Below, piece after piece: positions 23,583-30,337 of a DNA stretch of 30,337 nucleotides. Source of the DNA: DATKEG01 sp035544515 (GTDB lineage Bacteria; Acidobacteriota; Vicinamibacteria; Fen-336); assembly GCA_035544515.1 (NCBI GenBank), contig DATKEG010000174.1, forward strand, positions 1 to 30,337, read 5' to 3'. Position 1 is the first letter of the stretch. The number at the start of each line of letters is the position of its first letter. The notes beneath the pieces were generated by a model. It searched no databases. It had not been told where the DNA came from and saw only the letters and a list, made by a program, of their open reading frames with translations. The position numbers were made by a program, and so were the translations under genes.

Positions 23583-25817
23583 CTACCGTCCGATCTCGCG
23601 GATCGTCCAGGCGCCCCCGTCCTTCACGAGCACGAGCGTCTGCTGGAACTGGAAGGGCTTGCCGTCGATCGTGTCGTCGCGCGTCAGTTGCACGCGGGCC
23701 TCCCGGCCGTCCACCTCGATCGGGCCGAGCGTCATCTCGATCTGATGTGACCGGACCTGGGCGAACGTGGCCCGCAGCGTGCGCTCCTCCTGTCCGGAGA
23801 GGTTGGGCTTGACCGTGCGGAACAGGGCGAGGTCGCGCGTCTCGATCGCGCGCTCGTAGTCCGCGATCACGCGCCGGATGGCGGGCTCTTCGTTCACGCG
23901 CGGCACGGGAGTGGGGGCGGCCGGGGGCGGGGTGGCCGGCGCGGGCGGCGGCGTGGCCGCGACGGGAGCCGCTGTCGGCTCCGGGACCGGAGGCGCGGTC
24001 GCCACCGCGGGGCGCGTCACCGGTGGCGCGGCCGCGGCGCGCGCGGCCTGGACCTCGGCCTGGGCGACCGCCGTCCGCCGGGCCTGCTCGAACCGGTCCC
24101 GGGACTCCATGAACTTCTGCGCGGCCACGGCGTATTCGGCGCGCCGGTGCAGCACGTCCGCTTCCGTGGCCAGGGTGACGGCTTCCGGGAACGGACGCAC
24201 CGACTCGGCCCGGGCGCGCGTTGCCGCTTCACGCGCGGCCGCCATCATGCGCCGCGCCTCGGCCGACTGCCCCTGGAAGTGGCGGTTGAGCCGGTCTGAC
24301 AGCTCCGCGGCGACCGCGTGGCGCGGGTCGAGGGCCAGCACGCGCGTGAGGGCGGCGGCCGCCTGCGTCGCCTGGCCTGCGTCCATGGCGCGCCGCGCCT
24401 CGGCGGCCGCGGTGTCCACCTCCGCCAGGCGGGCCTGGGCCTCGGCCAGCACCTGCTGGGCGCCGCTGTTCGCCGCGTCGAGCTTCAGGATCTGCTCCGC
24501 CTGCCTGGCCGCCGAGTCGTATTGCTTGTCGTCGAGGTTCCGGCGCGCCAGCTCGAGCTGGCTGGTCACGAGCGCTTCCGTGAGCGCGCCCAGCTGGTCG
24601 CCGCCGGCCGCGACGCTGGCCGGCGGCGGCGGCGCGCTCGAGCCTCGCAGAACGAAGAACCCGGCCACGCCGGCGGCGGTCACGGCCAGCACCCCGATCC
24701 CCGCCATCAGCGGCACGCGCGAAGGCGGCGGGGCGGCGGCGCGGACGGACCGGCTGCCCGAGCGGCTGCCGGAGGCGCCGGCCTGGGACTGACTCAGCAC
24801 GGTCTGGGCATAGGCCGCCTCCGGCGCGGCGCCGGAGGCGGAGGGGTCGAGCTGGCGGGCCAGGGCGCTGCGGGAGGCCGCGGCCGAGCGCGAGGTGGGC
24901 GGATACGTCGGCGCCTCGTCCTGGGAAGGGGAGCCCGCGCGCGAAGCGGAGAGCGTGGAGGCACCGGACAGGCTCTGCAGGGCCGCCGAATCCTCTCCGG
25001 TCCGCAAGGCGCGGCGGATCGCGCGCACGGCGTCCCGCATCTCACCGCCGTGCTGGAAGCGGCGGGTGGCGTCCTTCTCCAGCGCTTTCTCCACCGCCGC
25101 CACCAGCGCCGGTGGCAGATCGGGCGAAAACCTCCGCAAGGGCGCGGGCTGGTGCTCGAGGACCTGGAAGAGGATCGAGTGCATGGAGTCGGCGTCGAAG
25201 GCCTTGTGGTAGGCGAGCAGCTCGTAGAAGACCGCACCCAGCGAGAACACGTCCGAGCGCGCGTCCGCCTTCTCGCCGCGCACCTGCTCCGGGGACATGT
25301 AGTGCGGCGTGCCCAGGATCATCCCCGTGGCGGTCATCTCGGACTCGCCCAGCCGGGCCAGGCCGAAGTCCATGATCTTGACGTTGCCGTCGGGCTGGAT
25401 GTGGAGGTTCGCCGGCTTGATGTCGCGATGGACGACGCCCTTGGCGTGGGCGAAAGCCAGGCCGTCGCAGATCTGCTCCATGACCGCGAGCTGGTCGTCG
25501 AGGGTGGCCAGCGTGCGGGCGCGGATCGCCTCCTTGAGATCGATGCCCTCGAGCAGCTCCATGGCCATGAAGACGCGGTCCTGCTCCTCCCCGAAATCGA
25601 AGACGGTGATGATGTTCGGGTGGCTCAGGCGGGCGGCGGACTGCGCCTCGCGCAAGAAGCGCTTGCGCAGGTCCGACTCGGGGGCCATGCCGCCGGAGAT
25701 CGTCTTGATGGCCACGAACCGGTTGAGCACCGGATCCTGCGCCTTGAAGACCTCGCCCATCGCCCCCTGGCCGATCTTCCCGAGGATCCGGTACTTCCCG
25801 ATCTGCTGGCGCTCCAT
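23583..25817 (-). CDS. Transmembrane Ser/Thr protein kinase (Pkn type)
   Basis: A 744-residue kinase. The cytoplasmic catalytic domain (about 8-270) is complete: GQGAMGEV glycine loop (17-24), K38 in AIK, E57, VVHRDIKPAN (128-137, catalytic D132), MDFGLA (D150) and SPEQ. A Ser/Ala-rich linker leads to one membrane helix (about 369-390). The extracytoplasmic part has TPR-like repeats (about 410-590), an Ala/Pro low-complexity stretch, and a C-terminal NTF2/SnoaL-like domain beginning NEEPAIRRVIADYERAIETR. The last domain may be a ligand sensor (inference). The ATG at 25817 follows a TATCAT box by 11 nt and begins MERQQIGKYRILG. An ATG at 25838 is the alternative and would lie upstream of that box. 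No cognate phosphatase is adjacent. Confidence 0.93.
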   Translation of the reverse strand: MERQQIGKYRILGKIGQGAMGEVFKAQDPVLNRFVAIKTISGGMAPESDLRKRFLREAQSAARLSHPNIITVFDFGEEQDRVFMAMELLEGIDLKEAIRARTLATLDDQLAVMEQICDGLAFAHAKGVVHRDIKPANLHIQPDGNVKIMDFGLARLGESEMTATGMILGTPHYMSPEQVRGEKADARSDVFSLGAVFYELLAYHKAFDADSMHSILFQVLEHQPAPLRRFSPDLPPALVAAVEKALEKDATRRFQHGGEMRDAVRAIRRALRTGEDSAALQSLSGASTLSASRAGSPSQDEAPTYPPTSRSAAASRSALARQLDPSASGAAPEAAYAQTVLSQSQAGASGSRSGSRSVRAAAPPPSRVPLMAGIGVLAVTAAGVAGFFVLRGSSAPPPPASVAAGGDQLGALTEALVTSQLELARRNLDDKQYDSAARQAEQILKLDAANSGAQQVLAEAQARLAEVDTAAAEARRAMDAGQATQAAAALTRVLALDPRHAVAAELSDRLNRHFQGQSAEARRMMAAAREAATRARAESVRPFPEAVTLATEADVLHRRAEYAVAAQKFMESRDRFEQARRTAVAQAEVQAARAAAAPPVTRPAVATAPPVPEPTAAPVAATPPPAPATPPPAAPTPVPRVNEEPAIRRVIADYERAIETRDLALFRTVKPNLSGQEERTLRATFAQVRSHQIEMTLGPIEVDGREARVQLTRDDTIDGKPFQFQQTLVLVKDGGAWTIREIGR

Positions 25818-25828
25818 CGTGGCCGGCG

Positions 25829-25888
25829 ATGATACCATCGGCTACCCGCGGCGGCGGTTACCGGGCCGGCGGGCAGTCGGGCTACACT
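25829..25888. promoter_or_regulatory. Divergent promoter region, kinase and radical SAM genes
   Basis: TATCAT on the minus strand (25834-25829) lies 11 nt before the kinase ATG. TACACT on the plus strand (25883-25888) lies 11 nt before an ATG at 25900 that opens a short leader frame. The -35 elements are poor. The GGTATCATCG sequence here also occurs upstream of pyrK, which supports its being a real -10 type for this organism. Confidence 0.4.
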
Positions 25889-25899
25889 GTTCCGCGTCG

Positions 25900-25926
25900 A
25901 TGACATCCTCGAGCGGGATCCGTTGA
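25900..25926 (+). CDS. Possible 8-codon leader peptide before the radical SAM gene
   Basis: An ATG 11 nt after a TACACT box opens MTSSSGIR and stops at a TGA that overlaps the TTG start of the radical SAM gene (TTGA). This arrangement would let ribosomes on a leaderless transcript reinitiate on the main gene. It is very short and could be chance. The alternative is that the radical SAM protein starts further upstream at a non-standard codon in its own open frame. Confidence 0.25.
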   Translation: MTSSSGIR

Positions 25927-27050
25927 GCAAGGATCCGACCTTCCGCGTACTCGGCCGCCTGCCCACGCGCAGCGAGCGGTACGAAGCCTACCGTCGCGAG
26001 TGGGACCGCCGCGAGGCCGAGCTCGACGCCTCCGACCATCCCGTGCACGTGGACCTCGAGAGCGTGGCCACCTGCGACCTGCGCTGCGGCAGCTCGGAGG
26101 AGGACCCCCAGGGTTTCTGCCAGATCTGGACGCACGAGCACGTCCGCACGCAGGGCTTCGACGAGTACACCTACCAGCGCGGGTTCATGGATCCCGTGCT
26201 CTACGGGCGGCTCCTGCAGCAGTGCGCGGACATCGGCGTCAGCTCGATCAAGCTCAACTACCGCGGCGAGCCGTCGCTGCACCCGCGCATCGTCTCCTTC
26301 ATCCGGGAGGCGGCCGGGCTCGCCTTCGCCGACATCATGATGAACACCAACGGGAACGGTGGAGCGCGCAAGAACCCGGACCTGTTCGCCCACATGGTGG
26401 AGGCCGGGATCACCGACCTCATGTTCTCGGTCGACGCCTGCGATCCCGAGACCTACCATCGCCAGCGCGTGGGCGGGAGCTGGGAGATCCTGCTCAATTC
26501 CGTCCGCTCCGCGGTGCGCGCGCGGGCCGAGGGCAAGGGCGTGCCCGACTGCCGCATCCGGGCCTCGGTCGTGCGCACGCACGTCAACGCCGAGCACGTC
26601 GACAGCGGGCGCATGGAGGAGTTCTGGCGGGGCAAGATGGGTGTGGACTGGATGTCGGTCAGCGAATGCTACTTCCCCGCCGGCACCCAGCATCATTGGA
26701 AGGCCGCGCACTGGCGGCAGATGGCGGCCGACGAGTTCCAGTGCTCCGATCCGTTCCGCCGCATGGTGGTGACCTGGGACGGGCGGCACACCATGCCCTG
26801 CTGCCAGGGCTTCACGCTCGAGATCGACGGCGGACCGCTCACGCGCGTGCCGTACTACCCGCTGGTCAAGAGCCTCGCGGAGGCGTGGGCCTCCCCCAAC
26901 TTCGAGCGGCTGCGCAAGGCGCAGCGGGACAGGACCTGGGACGACCCTACCCGCGGCGAGCCGATCTGCCGGTCCTGCGCCGTGACCAAGATGCCCACGC
27001 GCGTGGACGTCGGCACCAAGTACCGCGTCGAGCTGCCGGTCCGTGGCTAG
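25923..27050 (+). CDS. Radical SAM protein with expanded CX3CX10C motif
   Basis: A 375-residue protein matching radical SAM enzymes with a SPASM-like Cys-rich C-terminus. HVDLESVATCDLRCGSSEED (42-61) is the first strand and cluster loop. KLNYRGEPSLHPRI is the GxP region, DIMMNTNGN and DLMFSVDACDPETYHRQRVG are the later barrel strands, and FQCSDPFRRMVVTWDGRHT, MPCCQGF and ICRSC provide auxiliary cysteines. The cluster motif is abnormal. C51 and C55 fit CX3C, but the third Cys is C66, ten residues on, instead of two. A standard 4Fe-4S/SAM site would need this loop to fold back. The reading frame looks intact. TTG at 25923 is the chosen start. folE follows after 8 bp. The substrate is unknown. 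Confidence 0.83.
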   Translation: MSKDPTFRVLGRLPTRSERYEAYRREWDRREAELDASDHPVHVDLESVATCDLRCGSSEEDPQGFCQIWTHEHVRTQGFDEYTYQRGFMDPVLYGRLLQQCADIGVSSIKLNYRGEPSLHPRIVSFIREAAGLAFADIMMNTNGNGGARKNPDLFAHMVEAGITDLMFSVDACDPETYHRQRVGGSWEILLNSVRSAVRARAEGKGVPDCRIRASVVRTHVNAEHVDSGRMEEFWRGKMGVDWMSVSECYFPAGTQHHWKAAHWRQMAADEFQCSDPFRRMVVTWDGRHTMPCCQGFTLEIDGGPLTRVPYYPLVKSLAEAWASPNFERLRKAQRDRTWDDPTRGEPICRSCAVTKMPTRVDVGTKYRVELPVRG

Positions 27051-27058
27051 CGTGAGAC

Positions 27059-27727
27059 GTGGCCCAGGCTAGGGCGCGGCGGCGCGCGCCGCGGCGCGGG
27101 GCGGCGGAGTCGATCGTCACGCCGCCGGACGCGGAGTTCCCCCCCCCGCCGGACCACGAGGGCGACATCGCCCGACCCGTGCGGGCCGTCCTCGCGGCCA
27201 TCGGCGAGGACCCGAGGCGCGAGGGGCTGCTCGAGACGCCGTCCCGCGTGGAGAAGGCCTTCCGGTTCCTGACCAAGGGCTACCGCGAAGACATCGACGC
27301 GCTGCTGAGCAGCGCGCTCTTCACCGTCAGCTACGACGAGATGGTGCTGGTGAAGGACATCGACGTGTTCTCCCTGTGCGAGCATCATCTCCTGCCCTTC
27401 TTCGGCAAGGCGCACGTGGCCTACATACCGAAGGGCCGCGTGATCGGGCTATCCAAGATCCCGCGGCTGGTCGATGCCTTCGCGCGCCGCTTGCAGGTGC
27501 AGGAGCGCCTGACCGTCCAGATCGCGCAAGCCCTGCAGGAGAGGATCCAGCCCCGGGGCGTGGGTGTGGTGATCGAGGCCATGCATTTCTGCATGATCAT
27601 GCGGGGCGTGGAGAAGCAGAACTCCGTGGCCGTGACGTCGTGCATGCTCGGGGCCTTCCGGGACCAGGTGCAGACGCGGGAGGAGTTCCTGGCGCTCATC
27701 CGCAAGAAGCACAACGGGCTGGGATAG
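27059..27727 (+). CDS. folE: GTP cyclohydrolase I
   Basis: A 222-residue enzyme that converts GTP to dihydroneopterin triphosphate, the entry to folate and related pterin or deazapurine pathways. The zinc ligands are C107 and H110 in CEHHLLPFFGKAHVAYIP and C178 in MHFCMIMRGVEKQNS. EGLLETPSRVEKAF and RLQVQERLT complete the family pattern. The first 35 residues are a basic, Pro-rich extension not needed for catalysis. The GTG start lies 8 bp after the radical SAM stop, so the two are probably co-transcribed. No queD, queC, folB or moaA-like partner is present to say which pathway it feeds. Confidence 0.96.
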   Translation: MAQARARRRAPRRGAAESIVTPPDAEFPPPPDHEGDIARPVRAVLAAIGEDPRREGLLETPSRVEKAFRFLTKGYREDIDALLSSALFTVSYDEMVLVKDIDVFSLCEHHLLPFFGKAHVAYIPKGRVIGLSKIPRLVDAFARRLQVQERLTVQIAQALQERIQPRGVGVVIEAMHFCMIMRGVEKQNSVAVTSCMLGAFRDQVQTREEFLALIRKKHNGLG

Positions 27728-27737
27728 AGCCTCGTCC

Positions 27738-27752
27738 TCTGGGTCACCCAGA
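27738..27752. terminator. Short hairpin between convergent genes
   Basis: TCTGGG, loop TCA, CCCAGA, 10 bp after the folE stop in the 66-bp gap to a converging gene. Six pairs and no U-tract; a plausible but weak transcript end. Confidence 0.3.
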
Positions 27753-27793
27753 CGAAGCGCGAGCGCGCCGCGGGTTCTTGAGGGCGGAGGCCG

Positions 27794-28477
27794 TCATTCC
27801 GCCGCGGGCGGCGCCGCGGACAGGGCTCTCTCGATCGCGGTGACGAGGTCCGGCCGGGCGTCCAGGAGAGGACGCAGGGCGCGCCATTCCCGGCGAACGT
27901 CCTCGATGGTGTCGATGTCGGCGAGCGGTTCCAGCACGCTCAGCCGCAGGCCGAGCAGCCGGGCGCGCTCGGCGGTGGCGCGGAGGACCGCGGGCGTGCT
28001 CCAGGGGATGCCCTCGAAGAGCTGGGGGCGCGGGCGGTCGAGGGCGAGCAGGTAGTAGCCGCCGTCGCGCGCCGGCCCTGCGACCACCTCGTGGTCGTCG
28101 AGCGCGAGCAGCGACTCCTTCACCAGCTGACGGGACACCCAAGGCACGTCGGTGCCGATGACGGCCGCGCGCGGGGCCCCGCGGCCGAACGCGACCTCGA
28201 ACGCGTGGGCCATCCGCGCGCCCAGGTCGGCTCCCTCCTGCGGCAGGAGGGTCTCGCCGGGGAACCACTCCGCGAGCGCCGGCCGCGCCGCGGCCGGCGT
28301 GAAGAAGAAGAGCCGCTCGTAGTCGCCGCGCGCCGGGCGAGTGCGACGGACCTCTTCTTCGGCGAGCACGCGGTAGAGCTCCGCCGCGCGCGCGGGCCCC
28401 AGCGCGGAGGAAAGGCGCGTCTTGACCGTGCCCTTCCGCGGCTCCTTGACGAAGACGATCAGGACGTCCGGTGCCAC
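27794..28477 (-). CDS. TIGR04282/DUF2064-type glycosyltransferase
   Basis: A 227-residue nucleotide-sugar-transferase-like protein. IVFVKEPRKGTVKTRL (7-22) is the nucleotide-binding start of the family. VIGTDVPWVS (107-116) carries the metal-binding Asp, and GPARDGGYYLLAL (134-146) is the second signature. Databases call this family arsenosugar-biosynthesis glycosyltransferase, but most members have no arsenic context, and no arsM-like gene is seen here. GTG at 28477 is the first start giving the family N-terminus (MAPDVLIVFVK). It overlaps the end of the GT87-like gene by 19 bp, so the two are translationally linked and may build the same glycoconjugate (inference). Confidence 0.87.
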   Translation of the reverse strand: MAPDVLIVFVKEPRKGTVKTRLSSALGPARAAELYRVLAEEEVRRTRPARGDYERLFFFTPAAARPALAEWFPGETLLPQEGADLGARMAHAFEVAFGRGAPRAAVIGTDVPWVSRQLVKESLLALDDHEVVAGPARDGGYYLLALDRPRPQLFEGIPWSTPAVLRATAERARLLGLRLSVLEPLADIDTIEDVRREWRALRPLLDARPDLVTAIERALSAAPPAAE

Positions 28478-29760
28478 GCGGGCGAGTCTAGCGTTGCCGA
28501 TGCCCGTCGCGCTCGCGCGAGCCCGGCCGCGGCCAGGGCGAGGCAGGGCAGGTACTCCAGGGCGCGAATCCCCCAGCCCAACCTCCACGGCGCGCCGGCG
28601 AGCCAGGGGGGGTAGACGAGGTACGCGAGCTGGACCGTGGCCGTGAAGAGCAACAGGGCCGGCGCATCGCGCAGGACGAGCCAGGGCAGCAGCCACACCG
28701 CGTAGGAGGGGAGCACGCTGGGCGTCAGGAGGAGCCAGCAGGTCACGACCGCCGTGCCGGCGGTGGTCGGATCCACCCGCTTCAGCGCGAGCGCCAGCGC
28801 CACGGCGGCGAGGAGCGCGAGCGAGAGCCTCACGGCGTGCTCGTGACTGCCGGTCAGGCCGGCCAGGAGCGCGAAGACGGTCTCGTTGAACCGCCAGAAC
28901 CGCCCGTACTTCTCGAGGCTCATCCACAGGCCGGGGCCCGCCCAGCGATAGGGAAGGAACAGGGCGAGCAAGACCAGCGCGGCCGCGAGCACGTGAACGA
29001 GGCGGTAGCGTCGGGCCCAGGAGGCGGCGAGGAGGCCCGGCAGCATCTTGGCCTGCGCGCCCAGCGCCGCGGCGAGCGCCGAAGCCAGGGGCCGGCCGGC
29101 GTCGAGCCACAGGAGCGACAGCACGAGGAAGACGATCGCGAACGCGTCGTTGTGGCCGCAGCCCGCGATCTCGACCAGGGCGAGCGGGCTCCAGGCCATC
29201 ACCAGCACGCGCTCGCGCGGCAGGGCGCGGCGCCGCACCAGCGCGGCCAGCGCGGCCAGCGCGGCCAGCTCGCAGCCCACGAGGAACAGCTTCATCGCCG
29301 TCACGGAGTCGTTCACCGCGACCACGGCGCGGGCGGCGAGCTGCCACAGCGGTGGGTATATGGCCGTGTACTCCTTGTGGTTCACGCGCCGCCAGACCTC
29401 GTCGCGCAGGTGGGCCAGCCGGTCCGACTCCGGACGGTTGCGCCACTCGTAGGGGTTGTGGCCGTGGACCTGGACGCGGCCCTCCCACACGGACCGGTAG
29501 ACGTCGTCCGAGAGCAGGGGCGGCGCGAAGGCCAACCCGAGCCTCCAGAGGACCGCGGCCGCCAGGGCCAGGCGCAGGCCGCGCGGCCCAAGCCCGCGGG
29601 CCGCCCGGAGCGCGACCACGTAGGCCGCGAACGCGACGCCGTAGAGCGCCAGGTGCAGGTGGACCCGCGACGTGACGTCGCCGAGCGCGACCCAGGCCGC
29701 CACGCAGGCGGTCAGGACGGCGCCGCAGGCGGCGAGCGCCGGACGGGCGGCGCGGGTCAC
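28459..29760 (-). CDS. GT87/DUF2029-like membrane glycosyltransferase
   Basis: A 433-residue polytopic protein with about ten or more membrane helices. LLSDDVYRSVWEGRVQVHGH followed by NPYEW in the first large loop is the acidic signature of GT-C-type mannosyltransferase-like enzymes, which use polyprenyl-phosphate sugars on the outer face of the inner membrane. HKEYTAIYPPLWQL and GCGHNDAFAIVFLVLSLLWL are further family segments. The GTG start overlaps the stop of the DNA glycosylase gene by 4 bp (GTGA), and its own end overlaps the next glycosyltransferase. The product sugar polymer is unknown. Confidence 0.83.
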   Translation of the reverse strand: MTRAARPALAACGAVLTACVAAWVALGDVTSRVHLHLALYGVAFAAYVVALRAARGLGPRGLRLALAAAVLWRLGLAFAPPLLSDDVYRSVWEGRVQVHGHNPYEWRNRPESDRLAHLRDEVWRRVNHKEYTAIYPPLWQLAARAVVAVNDSVTAMKLFLVGCELAALAALAALVRRRALPRERVLVMAWSPLALVEIAGCGHNDAFAIVFLVLSLLWLDAGRPLASALAAALGAQAKMLPGLLAASWARRYRLVHVLAAALVLLALFLPYRWAGPGLWMSLEKYGRFWRFNETVFALLAGLTGSHEHAVRLSLALLAAVALALALKRVDPTTAGTAVVTCWLLLTPSVLPSYAVWLLPWLVLRDAPALLLFTATVQLAYLVYPPWLAGAPWRLGWGIRALEYLPCLALAAAGLARARRASATLDSPAWHRTS

Positions 29761-30314
29761 CGGCCGGCGGGCTCCGACAGCCGGCGCAGCTCCGAGAACC
29801 AGCGGAGGCGTTCCGCGTAGGGGACGGCGGCGTTGGCGGGCGAGGTGGAGGGCAGGACGAACAGCGCGGTGCGGCCGAGCCGGCGGGGCTGCAGGCCGAG
29901 CTCCGCGCGGGAGCCGAACGCGCCGCGCCAGGCTTCCTTGCCCACGAAGCCCATGAACCGCGGCCGCAGCTCGGCGCAGAGCCGTTCCAGCCGCGCCGCC
30001 GTCCCCGCGAAGTCGGCGCGGCGCAGGTCGCCCGAGCCGGCCGTGGTGCGCAGCGCCGCGTTGGTCACGCCGCAGCCGTAGCCGGGCAGCTCTCGTTGCT
30101 CGCCGGGCTGCAGGAGTCGCGGCGTGAATCCCGCGTCGCGCAACAGGCGCCAGAAGTCGTTGCGCGGGTTGGCGAAGTGGGCGGCCGCGGCCGCGGACCT
30201 GCGGCCCGGGTTGATCCCGCAGAACACCACGCGGAGGTCCGGGCCGAGGACGTCGGGTACGGCGCTCTCCGCCGCCCCGGGCGGCAGCTCAGGCGCGGCC
30301 GGGCCGGAGGGCAT
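29757..30314 (-). CDS. mug: Mug-type mismatch uracil/thymine-DNA glycosylase
   Basis: A 185-residue DNA glycosylase of the uracil-glycosylase superfamily, Mug/TDG branch, which removes uracil or thymine from G:U or G:T mismatches. VVFCGINPGRRSAAAAAHFA (29-48) holds the catalytic GINPG loop (N35 activates water), followed by NPRNDFWRLLRDAGF. FVLPSTSPANAA (152-163) is the DNA-intercalation/minor-groove segment. An N-terminal tail of about 25 residues is extra. The ATG at 30314 may overlap the end of another minus-strand gene. It is first of three overlapping genes whose other members are glycosyltransferases, so linkage looks positional rather than functional. Confidence 0.9.
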   Translation of the reverse strand: MPSGPAAPELPPGAAESAVPDVLGPDLRVVFCGINPGRRSAAAAAHFANPRNDFWRLLRDAGFTPRLLQPGEQRELPGYGCGVTNAALRTTAGSGDLRRADFAGTAARLERLCAELRPRFMGFVGKEAWRGAFGSRAELGLQPRRLGRTALFVLPSTSPANAAVPYAERLRWFSELRRLSEPAGR

Positions 30315-30337
30315 GACGCGCGATGGTGCCCAGGATG
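30289..30337 (-). CDS. Possible 3' end of an upstream gene
   Basis: A minus-strand frame open from the window edge reads ILGTIARHALRPGRA and stops at 30289, overlapping the mug start by about 26 bp. Such overlaps are common in this window, so it may be the tail of a real gene, but 15 codons are too few to judge. Confidence 0.25.
   Translation of the reverse strand, partial: ILGTIARHALRPGRA

Noticed and set aside
26040..26160. Frameshift as cause of the odd radical SAM motif
   Set aside because: The frame is continuous with normal codon bias and family-like residues on both sides; neither alternative frame gives a standard CX3CX2C.

Overview
The window is about 30 kb of very GC-rich bacterial DNA with densely packed genes, many with overlapping stop and start codons. 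It looks like the chromosome of a Gram-negative soil or subsurface lineage: there is an outer-membrane barrel, lipoproteins, an ADOP/MacB-type permease, a Pkn-type kinase and an FTR1-cytochrome c iron permease. Candidatus Rokubacteria/Methylomirabilota or a neighbouring phylum (Acidobacteria, Deltaproteobacteria) would fit. That placement is inferred from gene style; no rRNA or tRNA gene is present to test it.

Layout. (1) 2-2433: the 3' end of a MacB/ADOP permease (+), a decayed HipA-like fragment, and a ferritin-like gene (-). (2) 2515-11518: a de novo pyrimidine cluster in two divergent arms around a 44-bp promoter region. The minus arm reads membrane phosphodiesterase-like protein, csaA, pyrR, pyrB, pyrC, circularly permuted ATP-grasp. 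The plus arm reads pyrK, pyrD, pyrF. Together they cover aspartate transcarbamylase, dihydroorotase, the NAD-linked type 1B dihydroorotate dehydrogenase pair and OMP decarboxylase; carAB and pyrE are not here. (3) 11587-13788: an iron-uptake unit, a haem-c-bearing FTR1 permease with a perfectly palindromic Fur-like operator at its start, followed by a small glutaredoxin-like gene. (4) 13781-17266: a large PTPS-related membrane protein (-), an orphan receiver-domain protein (+) and a lipoprotein metallopeptidase (-). (5) 17349-22065: an operon matching the mitomycin-repair pair MrfA (helicase) and MrfB (DEDD exonuclease), with a PqqB-like metallo-beta-lactamase-fold gene between them. (6) 22229-25838: an outer-membrane barrel protein (+) converging with a transmembrane Ser/Thr kinase (-). 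(7) 25900-27727: a radical SAM protein with an abnormal cluster motif, then GTP cyclohydrolase I. (8) 27794-30314: a Mug-type DNA glycosylase, a GT87-like membrane glycosyltransferase and a TIGR04282-type glycosyltransferase, tightly overlapped on the minus strand.

Points most worth following: the MrfA-MBL-MrfB operon, the radical SAM motif CX3CX10C, the Fur-like palindrome at the FTR1 start, four genes that seem to start at CTG (three overlapping the previous TGA), and repeated TANNNT boxes 6-13 nt before start codons, which suggest leaderless transcripts.
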